From Microbulbifer flavimaris (GTDB taxonomy: Bacteria > Pseudomonadota > Gammaproteobacteria > Pseudomonadales > Cellvibrionaceae), in assembly GCF_001641755.2 (NCBI RefSeq), contig NZ_LRFG02000001.1, positions 806,001 to 870,000 on the forward strand: DNA of 64,000 nucleotides. The letters are read 5' to 3'. The position numbers and the translations under genes are program-made. Positions 47,741 to 56,664 of this stretch are shown piece after piece; the stretch's first letter is position 1; each line of letters begins with the position of its first letter. The notes below the pieces were generated by a model. The model saw nothing but the letters and a program-made list of their open reading frames with translations. It made no database searches and was not told the origin of the DNA.

Positions 47741-48385
47741 TTAATTCAACTGCAGTGCATTTTTTTGTGCGGTGAGCGACACAGCCCCCTGGCGATCGGA
47801 GGTAAGCCACTGCACAGCGATTTTGTGAATACCCGGGAAGCTCGAAAACAGGTCCACGTCGATACTGTCGAGCCGCGCCAGATTATCACACTGGAAGCGG
47901 TAGCTGGCATTGAAGCTAGCGTGCCCAGCATGATCGACTTGATGTGTGTGACCTGCATGCTCGGCATGCTCGGTGTGATCCGCGTGACCCGTGTGCTCGG
48001 CGTGACCCGTGTGCTCGGCGTGCTCGGAGTGATCTGCGTGCTCGGCATGACCTCCCTGCTCAGCATGGCCTCTGTGCGTCGCTGGACTGTGCGGCGCCTG
48101 AACCTGCGCCTCCTCAAGGCCACAATTGGTGCCATTGAACCTCAGGTGACGCTGAATCGCTTCCAGCTGCTGTGAGGCCAACTCCAGCGCTCGTCTTCCC
48201 CGGGAATCTTGTGGCGCATGCTCAAACCCAACCAGGTTGACTGCCGGAGACTCGAACTCGACGTGGAGATACTCGCCAACCGCGGCAAGAGTGAGAGTTG
48301 CCTCGCCGTGCACATGAGGGGCATGCTGCCCGGACGCCACTGTAGATAGAAGAAGAGAGGAAAAGAGCAACAACTTCGGCTTCAT
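47741..48385 (-). CDS. zrgA: ZrgA-like DUF2796 protein with His-rich repeat, zinc uptake
   Basis: This protein of about 214 residues has a signal peptide (LLLFSSLLLSTVASG) followed at once by QHAPHVHGEATL, the DUF2796 start with a candidate metal site. A central low-complexity stretch (residues about 103-152) repeats HAEH/GHAEHT units, giving over a dozen His. The C-terminal half resumes DUF2796 (YRFQCDNLARLDSIDVDLFSSF). In Vibrio, ZrgA is a periplasmic component of a zinc importer. A GTG at 48391 is an alternative start. The operon with zur and the GTPase has a Zur-like box upstream. The ZrgB-E partners are absent from the window. Confidence 0.86.
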   Translation of the reverse strand: MKPKLLLFSSLLLSTVASGQHAPHVHGEATLTLAAVGEYLHVEFESPAVNLVGFEHAPQDSRGRRALELASQQLEAIQRHLRFNGTNCGLEEAQVQAPHSPATHRGHAEQGGHAEHADHSEHAEHTGHAEHTGHADHTEHAEHAGHTHQVDHAGHASFNASYRFQCDNLARLDSIDVDLFSSFPGIHKIAVQWLTSDRQGAVSLTAQKNALQLN

Positions 48386-48687
48386 AGTCACTTTATATGC
48401 ACCTACCTTGATGTTTGCCGAGTTCCGGCATCCGCAACCACTAGCCAGTGCAGGGTCGCGGCCCCGGCCTCAAGATGTTACATCATATCATTCGCATCAA
48501 AAGACAAGCAATGCAGACAAATCAATGACCGAGAGGACTCAGAGCGCGGCTTCGGCTCCGCTATAGCGGCAGGCCAGTACGCCCGGGGTGGTGAACGACT
48601 GGACAGCACTGCCCGGGCAACCAGAATCCGGTCAAGGGACCAGAGCAGCGACTGGATGCTGCACCTGGCCCCCGCGGAAAGAACGGA
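48386..48687. other. Intergenic region with zrgA promoter
   Basis: These 302 bases hold the zrgA-side promoter with Zur-like box 5, and about 150 bases downstream of the small regulator gene in which I see no gene or terminator. Confidence 0.5.
48476..48490 (-). promoter_or_regulatory. Zur-like operator 5 (before zrgA-zur-GTPase)
   Basis: Plus-strand TGTTACATCATATCA is a 15-bp near-palindrome about 90 bases upstream of the zrgA start. Confidence 0.78.
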
Positions 48688-48954
48688 TCAAACGTCGTCG
48701 ATATCCATCTGGCCATCCAGGCCCTGAACACGGCGAACCAGTGAAGGCTTGACGATGCGGTGCAGGCAGTGGTCACGGACTATCGCAGTCAGCCCCTTTG
48801 TTGTGTACAGCGTGGCCATATAAGCCCTGATCCAGCTGCGCGCCTCGGCTTCGGAGGTGAAATCTGCGCAAACAAGCTGCCAGAGAAACGCATCCAGGCT
48901 GATAGAAACCCGCCTGGCGTCTGCATTTCTGCCGTCAATGATCACTGAGGCCAT
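48688..48954 (-). CDS. Small ribbon-helix-helix-like regulator candidate
   Basis: This 88-residue protein starts MASVIIDGRNADARRVSISLDAFLWQLV. The alternating polar/hydrophobic RRVSISLD strand followed by a helix is what a ribbon-helix-helix DNA-binding protein looks like. The rest is helical (AEARSWIRAYMATL) with basic residues near the end (HRIVKPSLVRRVQG). An upstream in-frame ATG at 48972 lies inside the first operator palindrome, so 48954 is preferred. It is divergent from the alcohol dehydrogenase gene. Three CATAAATATTTATG copies lie between them, which suggests autoregulation and control of the dehydrogenase. The DNA-binding role is inference. Confidence 0.65.
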   Translation of the reverse strand: MASVIIDGRNADARRVSISLDAFLWQLVCADFTSEAEARSWIRAYMATLYTTKGLTAIVRDHCLHRIVKPSLVRRVQGLDGQMDIDDV

Positions 48955-48969
48955 GCCCGATACCCGCCA

Positions 48970-49054
48970 CATAAATATTTATGGGCAGTCTACATAAATA
49001 TTTATGCGGGGCAACCTCAATCATTTACGCGACCATGTAGCATAAATATTTATG
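48970..49054. promoter_or_regulatory. Three copies of the palindrome CATAAATATTTATG
   Basis: The perfect 14-bp palindrome occurs at 48970-48983, 48993-49006 and 49041-49054, with centres 23 and 48 bases apart. The first copy lies 15 bases before the start of the small minus-strand regulator gene, and the last is about 175 bases before the plus-strand dehydrogenase gene. Three identical copies in 85 bases of a GC-rich genome mark an operator cluster. Confidence 0.85.
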
Positions 49055-49230
49055 GTGAGAGGATTCCTCCCCGGCAATCAGAACCAGAAAAAACGTCTTG
49101 CTCTCCGGCCTCACGTCGCATGTACGTACTGATCTGCCCGCCCAACGAGAAACCCGCACCACAGCGTGAAGCTCCGACACCTAAACTTGGGGCTCAAGGT
49201 AGCTTCGCAACTGACCCGAGAGCCCGAGCG

Positions 49231-50244
49231 ATGAAAGCATTTGTAGTCTCCGCCCCCGGGGGCCTCGACAAGCTGACAATAAAGACCCTTGCCAACCCCG
49301 GAGACCCGCCCCCGGGGCAGATCAGGGTGGCCATCCATGCGACCTCACTCAACTTCCACGATTACCTCGTGGCTGCCGGCCAGATACCCACTGACGATGA
49401 CCGGGTGCTGATGTCAGATGGTGCCGGTGTGGTGGAGGCTGTCGGAGAGGGTGTTACGGAGTTCGCCCCCGGGGATCACGTGGTTTCCTGCTTCTTTCCC
49501 CAATGGATTGATGGCGCGCCCTTCCCTGCCGTCGCTAACTTTGCCGGCACCCCTGGCGATGGCATGGACGGTTATGCCCTGACCCACGCAGTCCGGGATG
49601 CAGGCGCATTTACACATGCGCCTTTGGGCTGGAGCCACAGTGAGTCGGCAACCATCACCACGGCCGGCCTGACCGCCTGGCGGGGACTGGTGGCAGATGG
49701 CAACCTCAAGGCTGGCGACACCGTGCTGCTACTGGGCACAGGGGGCGTTTCCATTGCGGCGCTGCAGATCGCCAAGGCGATGGGGGCGTCGGTCATCATC
49801 ACCTCCTCATCGAACGACAAACTCGAACGTGCGCGGGCGCTGGGGGCCGATTGCACCATCAATTACCGACAAGAAGAGAACTGGGGCGAAAAGGTCTGTG
49901 ACATCACCAATGGCCGAGGCGTCGACCATGTCGTTGAAGTAGGCGGCCCGGGCACACTGGCGCAGTCGATCAACGCCGTGCGTGTTGGCGGGCATATCGC
50001 CCTGATCGGTGTGCTCACCGGCATGGCCGGCGAGATCCCAACCGCCACCCTGATGGCCAAGCAGGCGCAACTTCGGGGGCTGATTGTCGGGAGCCGCCGC
50101 ATGCAACAGGAGTACATTGCCGCGCTGAACCAGACCGGTATTCGCCCGGTTATCCACCAGACTTTCGGCTTTGATGAACTGCCGGATGCCTTCCGCTTAC
50201 AGGAGAGCGGCGGGCACTTCGGGAAAATCTGTGTGGAGTGGTGA
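49231..50244 (+). CDS. Zinc-type medium-chain NAD(P)-dependent alcohol dehydrogenase / quinone reductase-like
   Basis: This 337-residue medium-chain dehydrogenase has an N-terminal GroES-like domain (SLNFHDYLVAAG, LMSDGAGVVEAVGEGVTEFAPGD), and a Rossmann domain with VLLLGTGGVSIAALQIAKAMG near residue 168. The family's usual catalytic Cys is replaced (LNFHDY) and the four structural zinc Cys are absent, so it may be a zinc-free quinone oxidoreductase-like member. The ATG at 49231 starts MKAFVV, the standard beginning; the frame is open to 49120. The substrate is unknown. The operator cluster lies upstream. Confidence 0.85.
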   Translation: MKAFVVSAPGGLDKLTIKTLANPGDPPPGQIRVAIHATSLNFHDYLVAAGQIPTDDDRVLMSDGAGVVEAVGEGVTEFAPGDHVVSCFFPQWIDGAPFPAVANFAGTPGDGMDGYALTHAVRDAGAFTHAPLGWSHSESATITTAGLTAWRGLVADGNLKAGDTVLLLGTGGVSIAALQIAKAMGASVIITSSSNDKLERARALGADCTINYRQEENWGEKVCDITNGRGVDHVVEVGGPGTLAQSINAVRVGGHIALIGVLTGMAGEIPTATLMAKQAQLRGLIVGSRRMQQEYIAALNQTGIRPVIHQTFGFDELPDAFRLQESGGHFGKICVEW

Positions 50245-50252
50245 GCGCCCCC

Positions 50253-51686
50253 TCAAGCCCGGGGCGTGCGAATTACCATCAATCGCTCCTCGGTCATGTC
50301 GGCAATTGCCCAGCGAACACCTTCCCGACCGAGACCTGAGTCCTTCACACCCCCGTAGGGCATATTGTCCACGCGCCAGCTTGGCACGTCGCCAACGATG
50401 ACGCCGCCAACGTGCAGCTCGTCCCAAGCTTGCTGGGCGCGATAGAGGTCGCGGGTAAAGACACCCGCCTGCAAGCCAAAAGCACTGTCGTTGACCTCGA
50501 CCAGCACTGCCTCAAAATCATCAAATGATTCCAGTACAGCCACCGGCCCGAAGGCCTCCTCTTCAATCACCGCACAGCCCTTGGGGACATTTTCCAGCAG
50601 GGTTGGATCCAGCATGGCGCCATTGCGCTCACCACCACAGAGCAGTGCGGCCCCCTGCTCTACGGCGTCATTAATCCAGCCGTGGAGGCGCCTCGCTTCC
50701 CCCTCGGAGATCATCGGGCCGATAAACGTGCTCTCATCGCTGGGGTCGCCCTTCTGTAACTGCTCCGTGCGCTCCACCAGCCGTCGCTTCAGTTCGTTAT
50801 AGATTTTTGTATGGCCATAAATGCGCTGTACGCCGATACAGCTCTGGCCCGACTGGTAAAAGGCACCGAAAATCAGGCGCTCGACGGCATCATCGAGATC
50901 CGCATCCTCATCCACCACACAGGCGGCGTTGCCACCCAGCTCGAGCACCACCTTCTTGCGCCCTGCACGGGCCTTCAGGTCCCAGCCCACTGCTGGCGAG
51001 CCGGTAAAGCTGAGCAACTTGAAACGGTCGTCAACGGTAAACAGGTCGGCGCCCTCGCGGTGGCACGGCAGGACCGAGAAAGCGCCTTTCGGCAGGTCGG
51101 TTTCAGCCAGGACTTCGGCAATGATCAGTGCACCGATGGGTGTACGGCTGGCCGGCTTGAGCACAAATGGGCAACCTGCAGCAATCGCCGGGGCCACTTT
51201 GTGTGCTGCCAGATTGAGAGGGAAATTGAATGGGGAAATAAACGAGCAGGCACCCACCGGCACCCGCTTCACGAACCCCCGGTAACCGCGGGCGCGAGCA
51301 GATATCTCGAGGTTGAGCACCTCTCCGTCAATGCGCACAGCCTCCTCAGCGGCCACCCGGAAGGTATCGATCAGGCGAGAGACTTCACCGCGGGAGTCCT
51401 TGATCGGCTTGCCAGCCTCGATACAGAGCGCCTCGGCCAGTTCTTCAAAGCGCTCTTCAAAGCGTTTGACACAGTGATTAAGCACAGCTTGCCGCTCATA
51501 GGGTGGCATCTTCGCCAACGGTTTTTCGGCTTTTACCGCCCAGTCGATTGCCTCGTCGATCACGGCGGTATCGGCCATGGCCACACGCGTGGCTACCTCA
51601 CCGGAGTACTTGTCGGTGACTTGCAGATCGGTATTGGCATAGACAGCCTCGTTGGCGAGATAGTAGGGGTAAGTTTCCCGCAGCAC
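50253..51686 (-). CDS. NAD(P)-dependent aldehyde dehydrogenase
   Basis: This 477-residue enzyme oxidises an aldehyde to an acid. Landmarks are the oxyanion Asn and cofactor region SFISPFNFPLNLAAHKVAPA near residue 148, KPASRTP, the general base Glu in LELGGNAA near residue 247, the nucleophile Cys in QSGQSCIGVQR near residue 280, and EEAFGPVAVLESF. The substrate is unknown. It lies 69 bases after the acetolactate-synthase-like gene on the same strand, a likely two-gene operon, convergent with the alcohol dehydrogenase eight bases away. Confidence 0.92.
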   Translation of the reverse strand: MLRETYPYYLANEAVYANTDLQVTDKYSGEVATRVAMADTAVIDEAIDWAVKAEKPLAKMPPYERQAVLNHCVKRFEERFEELAEALCIEAGKPIKDSRGEVSRLIDTFRVAAEEAVRIDGEVLNLEISARARGYRGFVKRVPVGACSFISPFNFPLNLAAHKVAPAIAAGCPFVLKPASRTPIGALIIAEVLAETDLPKGAFSVLPCHREGADLFTVDDRFKLLSFTGSPAVGWDLKARAGRKKVVLELGGNAACVVDEDADLDDAVERLIFGAFYQSGQSCIGVQRIYGHTKIYNELKRRLVERTEQLQKGDPSDESTFIGPMISEGEARRLHGWINDAVEQGAALLCGGERNGAMLDPTLLENVPKGCAVIEEEAFGPVAVLESFDDFEAVLVEVNDSAFGLQAGVFTRDLYRAQQAWDELHVGGVIVGDVPSWRVDNMPYGGVKDSGLGREGVRWAIADMTEERLMVIRTPRA

Positions 51687-51755
51687 GGTGCTCTCCTTGA
51701 TTACCGTTAGTGATCGTTAGTTGTCGAGCTTCGCCTCTAAAGGTCGGCCGGAAGG

Positions 51756-53396
51756 TCAGAGCTTGCGCGAGAGCTCGCGTATTTCGCGGTTGAGGATGCG
51801 ATCGTTGTCGCTGTAATTCACCGGCACGTCGATCAGATGCACGCCGCCTTCGGAAAAGCATTTTTCGACCAGAGGTTTCAGCTCTGCCGTGGCACTGACC
51901 CGATGCCCCTGGGCACCATACGCCCGGGCGTAGGCGACAAAATCCGGGTTGCCGAAGTCCAGGCCGAAGTCGTGATATTCCATCTGGGATTGCTTCCACT
52001 TGATCATGCCGTAAGCGTCATCGCGCAGCAGCAGGATCACCAGGTCCTGCTGCAGGCGCACAGCAGTTTCCAGCTCCTGGGAATTCATCATGAAACCCCC
52101 ATCCCCACAGATCGCCATCACCTTGCGGTCCGGGTACACCAGCTTGGCAGCCATGGCCGACGGCACCCCGGCACCCATGGTGGCCAGCGCATTATCCAGC
52201 AGCACCGAATTGGGTGAGTGGGCCGGGTAATTTCGCGCAAACCAGATTTTATACATGCCGTTGTCCAGGGCGATGATCCCGTCCCTGGGCATGGCGTCGC
52301 GAACCTCCTTGACCACACGCTGGGGGCGAATGGGGAAGCTGTCGTCACCACAGCCCTCGGTGATATGTTTTCTCAGGGCATCGCGGATGCGATGCGCATC
52401 GGTAAAGCTCCAGTGTTGCTGTGGCTCCAGTCGCTCCTTGAGCTGCCACAGGCTGTTGGCAATATCACCAACCACCTCGATCTGCGGGAAATAGACCGGA
52501 TCCACCTGGGCGGAGTTGAAGTTGATGTGCACCACCTCTGCGCCGCCGGGGCGCATAAAGAACGGCGGCTTCTCAACCACGTCGTGGCCGACGTTGATGA
52601 TGAGATCTGCCTGGTCGATGGCCCGGTGGACAAAATCCCCGTCTGAAAGGGCGGTGTTGCCAATAAAATGCGGGCCGGACTCGTCGACGACGCCTTTGCC
52701 CATTTGCGTGGTGATGGCGGGAATGCCAAGTTTGGCGACAAACTCCCGCAGCATTTTCGATGTCAGCTTGCGGTTGGCGCCGGCACCGATCAGCAGTAAC
52801 GGTTTGCGTGCCGCGGCGATGGCCTCCGCAGCCTGGCGGATGGCTTTCTCTTCTGCGATGGGGCGGCGGGTGTAGCTGGGTTCCAGCACGGGCATGGTGG
52901 AGTGCTCGCGAGCTATGTCCTCGGGCAGCTCCAGATGTGCCGCCCCCGGGCGCTCCTCCTCCGCCAGGCGGAAAGCTTCACGGACATGGGCGGGAACATT
53001 GTCACCACTGACAATGGTGCGGGTGAACTTGGTCAGGGGCTGCATCATGTCGACGACATCGATGATCTGGAACTGCCCCTGCTTGGAGCTTTTAATCGGC
53101 TTCTGCCCGGTCACCATCACCATCGGCATAGCACCCAGCTGCGCGTAGGCGGCCGCCGTCACCAGGTTGGTGGCGCCCGGCCCAAGGGTCGACAGGCAAA
53201 CACCGGAATGCCCCGTCAAGCGGCCGTAGGTGGCAGCCATGAAGCCCGCCGCCTGTTCATGGCGCGTGATGACGAGCTTGATCTTTGAGCCGCGCAGGGA
53301 CTCGAGCAAATCCAGGTTTTCTTCTCCCGGAATGGCGAATACGTACTCGACGCCTTCTGCTTCCAGTGCACGCACGAACAAATCAGATGCTTTCAT
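51756..53396 (-). CDS. Acetolactate synthase large-subunit-like TPP enzyme
   Basis: This 546-residue thiamine-diphosphate enzyme has the N-terminal Pyr domain with catalytic Glu in TRHEQAAGFMAATYGR near residue 46 and GPGATNLVTAAAYAQ, a central domain, and the PP domain with the TPP-binding AICGDGGFMMNSQELETAVR near residue 433. It resembles acetolactate synthases without a regulatory subunit; no ilvN follows. It may make acetolactate from pyruvate (fermentative or catabolic type) or act on another 2-oxo acid. Pairing with an aldehyde dehydrogenase suggests a catabolic role, which is inference. Confidence 0.87.
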   Translation of the reverse strand: MKASDLFVRALEAEGVEYVFAIPGEENLDLLESLRGSKIKLVITRHEQAAGFMAATYGRLTGHSGVCLSTLGPGATNLVTAAAYAQLGAMPMVMVTGQKPIKSSKQGQFQIIDVVDMMQPLTKFTRTIVSGDNVPAHVREAFRLAEEERPGAAHLELPEDIAREHSTMPVLEPSYTRRPIAEEKAIRQAAEAIAAARKPLLLIGAGANRKLTSKMLREFVAKLGIPAITTQMGKGVVDESGPHFIGNTALSDGDFVHRAIDQADLIINVGHDVVEKPPFFMRPGGAEVVHINFNSAQVDPVYFPQIEVVGDIANSLWQLKERLEPQQHWSFTDAHRIRDALRKHITEGCGDDSFPIRPQRVVKEVRDAMPRDGIIALDNGMYKIWFARNYPAHSPNSVLLDNALATMGAGVPSAMAAKLVYPDRKVMAICGDGGFMMNSQELETAVRLQQDLVILLLRDDAYGMIKWKQSQMEYHDFGLDFGNPDFVAYARAYGAQGHRVSATAELKPLVEKCFSEGGVHLIDVPVNYSDNDRILNREIRELSRKL

Positions 53397-53605
53397 TAAT
53401 AGCTACCCCACCCTCTCTGGTTATCTTGCCCGCGGCATTTTCGTGATTTCCTGACACCTACTCATTGTCGCCTTGCACAGATGAAACGCAAGCATCGACC
53501 ACCGAGGGGTGAGAGCGTGCACTTCTTACACATTCGAATGATGAGGAGCGTCAACAGGAGACAAAAGCAAAAGATACGGAATATCAGGCTGCCGCAACTT
53601 CGACC

Positions 53606-54610
53606 TTAACGAATCGGCTTGGATGCAAACAGGCTCAGGGCCAGGCGCTCGGAAAGGTAGCGTGTCACCTGTAGGCCCCTCACGCTGTTGCCGGCCTCGT
53701 CCAGGGGCGGCGCAAAAGTCGCCAAGCCGCCTTTGCCGGGAACCACCGTAATCAGCCCGCCACTCACACCGCTCTTGCCGGGCAGGCCCGTTTCAAATAG
53801 CCACTCCCCACTGAGCTCATAGAGTCCGGCCGTGGCCAACACTGCCAGCACCCGCTTGCTGACGACGGCATCGACCACCCGCTCACCGGTGATGGGATTG
53901 ACGCCACCACTGGCCAGGGTGGCGCTCATTACCGAGAGATCCTGCGCTGTGATGTTAATAGAGCACTGACGGGTATATACATCCGTGGATTCCAGCCCAT
54001 CGAAGTAGAGCCGCTGATAGCCCTCGAGCAACTTGGCGATGCCGCGGTTGCGCAGGTTCGTCGCCGCTTCAGAGCGGTACGCCTCCTCATTGATTGACAA
54101 TTGCCGGCCGGCAAATCGCGACAGTCCGTCCAGAATAAACTGCCACTTTCGATCAGCCGTCTCGCCGGGCACCAGACTGGTAGTGGCGATGGCGCCGGCA
54201 TTGACCATGGGGTTGGTCAGCCGCTCACGGCTGAGTTCCAGTGCTATCACTGAGTCAAATGGCATTCCGGTGGCATTGACGCCCAGCTTGCATCTCGCCT
54301 GCTCAAGCCCGACGGCCTGGCACACCAGGGCAAATACGAATGGTTTGGAGACACTCTGTATGGTGAAAACGTGTTTCGCGTCGCCAACCGCGTAAAGTTC
54401 GCCGTCGATGCCAGCCAGGCAAACCGCAAAAAGGTCCCTGGGCACAGACGCGAGCACGGGAATGTAGTCTGCCACCCTGCCCTCATCCCCGTTTCGAAAC
54501 CGTGTATAAGCGTCCTGCAGCATCTGCTGGATCGTATCCCTCGCCGGCAGCCGCCCGGTTGAAACAACCGCATCATGGGTTCGGGCTTCAGAGGGCAAGG
54601 GTTCATGCAT
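53606..54610 (-). CDS. glsA: Glutaminase
   Basis: This 334-residue serine-dependent glutaminase hydrolyses glutamine to glutamate and ammonia. It has the beta-lactamase-like S-x-x-K in FTIQSVSKPFVFAL near residue 86, NPMVNAGAIATTSLV near residue 133, SINITAQDLSVMSATLA, and GLPGKSGVSGGLITVVPGKGG near the C-terminus, all family blocks. The length is slightly over the usual 305-310 because of an N-terminal extension. It is monocistronic. I see no clear terminator in the 209 bases between it and the next upstream-facing gene. Confidence 0.94.
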   Translation of the reverse strand: MHEPLPSEARTHDAVVSTGRLPARDTIQQMLQDAYTRFRNGDEGRVADYIPVLASVPRDLFAVCLAGIDGELYAVGDAKHVFTIQSVSKPFVFALVCQAVGLEQARCKLGVNATGMPFDSVIALELSRERLTNPMVNAGAIATTSLVPGETADRKWQFILDGLSRFAGRQLSINEEAYRSEAATNLRNRGIAKLLEGYQRLYFDGLESTDVYTRQCSINITAQDLSVMSATLASGGVNPITGERVVDAVVSKRVLAVLATAGLYELSGEWLFETGLPGKSGVSGGLITVVPGKGGLATFAPPLDEAGNSVRGLQVTRYLSERLALSLFASKPIR

Positions 54611-54860
54611 GGCTGGGCATCCTGCAAGGACCGACTAAACGGGCTCGTGTTGGCGTCATTTCGAGTGTAGTTGAGTGCCGAAGTCAGCCCGCCGGGCGCG
54701 GCGGCGACCGTTCGCGGCCGCGCTGCGTCACCTTCGCAGAGCCCGCCCCTGTCTATTCTTCTATTAGTGCGAATGAGTGGTGCGTTGTCGCCCGGAGAGT
54801 CCCTATAATTGGCGCCCTTTTCTCTCTGGCGGACCGCGATGCGGACACGGTAGTCACCCC

Positions 54861-55709
54861 ATGTTGGAACAGATCCTGGATAACAAACTGATCCTCTCGG
54901 CCCTGATGATTGCCGGGATTCTCTTGCTGCGCCTGTTGCTGACGTTGCTCTTTGCCCGCATCAGCCGCTGGCCAAAGCAGGACCGTCGTCGCCGCATCAA
55001 TACCGTCCACAACATCTGCAACCTGCTGATCGTGATCGGCCTGGTCGGCATCTGGGTATCGGAGCTCAGGGAGTTTGCACTCTCTATTGCGGCATTCTCC
55101 GTTGCCATTGTGCTGGCGCTGCGGGAGCTGGTGCAGAGCCTGGTGGGCAAGCTGTACCAGGCCAGCATGCGCTCGTTTCAGGTGGGTGACTGGGTCATGG
55201 TCGGCGAGCAGTTCGGTGAGGTGATCGACAGCGACTGGCTCAGCACCACCCTGCTCGAAATCGACCCTCATGGGCTCGGCAGTGGCTATACCGGCATCAC
55301 GCTGTACATCCCCAACAACGTCTTCTTTACCAAGCCGGTGAAGAACCTCAATTTCATGCGTCGCTACATCGAGCATTCTTTCTCCATTACCCGCGAGAAC
55401 AAGGGCGGTAATCCGTTTGCCGCCAAGGCGTTCCTGGAAGAACGTATCCGCGAGCACAGCGAGGCCTTTCACGATGTGGCGGTGCGCTATTGCCAGATGA
55501 TCGAGCACCGCACCGGGGTCGAACTGGTGGGCACCGACCCCAAGGTGAGTTTTACCACCAATGAGCTGGGTCACGATGTGGTCACGATTACGATGTTTTG
55601 CCCGCGGGAGGAGGCCCACGAGATTGAGCAGCGGGTGACAGAGGATTTCTACAATTTCTGGTACTCGGGCCCGCAAAGTGTGGCCAGCGACGAAACCGGC
55701 ACCCATTGA
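54861..55709 (+). CDS. MscS family mechanosensitive channel
   Basis: This 282-residue inner-membrane protein has hydrophobic spans near residues 8-30, 52-70 and 74-95; the last is the glycine/alanine-containing pore helix (LSIAAFSVAIVLALRELVQSL). The cytoplasmic beta domain begins QVGDWVMVGEQFGEVIDSDW. The domain VYIPN-like segment is ITLYIPNNVFFTKPVKN. It would release solutes during hypo-osmotic shock. ATG at 54861 gives the sensible N-terminus; the frame opens earlier at 54777. Confidence 0.88.
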   Translation: MLEQILDNKLILSALMIAGILLLRLLLTLLFARISRWPKQDRRRRINTVHNICNLLIVIGLVGIWVSELREFALSIAAFSVAIVLALRELVQSLVGKLYQASMRSFQVGDWVMVGEQFGEVIDSDWLSTTLLEIDPHGLGSGYTGITLYIPNNVFFTKPVKNLNFMRRYIEHSFSITRENKGGNPFAAKAFLEERIREHSEAFHDVAVRYCQMIEHRTGVELVGTDPKVSFTTNELGHDVVTITMFCPREEAHEIEQRVTEDFYNFWYSGPQSVASDETGTH

Positions 55710-55847
55710 AGGCCGGTTGATCGTGGGCCGCACACCCTAAAGCTGTCGAAATATTCGCAGAATACAGCCTTATTTTTCCAACTTTTTATCGAATTAAGCG
55801 GTGCTTTAATGCCTTTCATCGACCCACTATCCCGATGGAGGCATTCA

Positions 55848-56441
55848 ATGCGCAAGTTACTGCAACTCAACAGCAGCCTGTTTCAAGGCGGCGGCCAATC
55901 CAGCCAGCTCGGTGACGCCTATGTCGAGCGCTGGCTGCAGGACAACCCCCAAGGGCAGGTCAACCGCCGGGATCTTGCTGCCGAACCAGTCCCACACCTG
56001 AACCTGGCCCGCTTCCAGGCTTTCACGACCCCGGAGCCAGAGCGCACACCGGAGCAACGCGAGGTGGCGGCCTATTCAGACCGGCTGATTGCGGAACTGC
56101 AGGAGGCGGACGTCATTGTGCTCGGTATCCCGATGTACAACTTCAGCGTCCCGTCCACTCTCAGCAGTTACTTCGATCACGTGGCCCGCGCCGGTATTAC
56201 TTTCCGCTACACACCCGAGGGTCCGGAAGGACTGCTGGCTAATAAAAAGGCCGTGGTGTTCATTACCCGCGGTGGCATTTACGGTGAAGATCACGCCCAG
56301 AGCGCCTATGTGCGTCAGTTCCTTGGCTTTATCGGCATCCAGGATGTGGAAATCATTCACGCCGAGGGGCTGGCTGTTGGCGAGGAGTCGAAGCAGCAGG
56401 CACTGGACTCCGCCAGAGAACAGATCGCCAAGGTGGCGTAA
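55848..56441 (+). CDS. azoR: FMN-dependent NADH-azoreductase (AzoR)
   Basis: This 197-residue flavodoxin-fold reductase reduces azo bonds and quinones with NADH. It starts MRKLLQLNSSLFQGGGQSSQ (FMN phosphate loop), and has VLGIPMYNFSVPSTLSSYFD near residue 94 and FITRGGIYGE near residue 140, all AzoR blocks. The ATG at 55848 has GGAGG at a good distance; the frame is open to 55809. Confidence 0.92.
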   Translation: MRKLLQLNSSLFQGGGQSSQLGDAYVERWLQDNPQGQVNRRDLAAEPVPHLNLARFQAFTTPEPERTPEQREVAAYSDRLIAELQEADVIVLGIPMYNFSVPSTLSSYFDHVARAGITFRYTPEGPEGLLANKKAVVFITRGGIYGEDHAQSAYVRQFLGFIGIQDVEIIHAEGLAVGEESKQQALDSAREQIAKVA

Positions 56442-56664
56442 CGCAAGCCCCAACTTTGGTGCCAACCCCGGCCCTGACCACGCTCCGTCAAAGCGTTAGG
56501 AGCCGGGGGCTTTCGCTCCGGAGTGCCCCCACCACCAACCACCTGCCGCATCTTCCCACCGGGCTGAGCCCGTTGCTGTTCGCCGCGCCAACACCACAGG
56601 CAGCACCGCACCGGGCGCTACCCTGTTAATGCCGGCAATCACAAAACCCACAGGATACTGTGCC

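Noticed and set aside
47930..48085. Regular short repeats that could suggest a CRISPR array
   Set aside because: The repeats are in frame within zrgA and encode His-rich units; there are no spacers of constant length.
49120..49230. N-terminal extension of the alcohol dehydrogenase from 49120
   Set aside because: The extension is Pro-rich and not family-like; MKAFVV at 49231 is the usual start.
54753..55733. 326-codon minus-strand frame opposite the MscS gene
   Set aside because: Low-complexity His/Gln-rich translation typical of an antisense frame; MscS on the plus strand is well supported.
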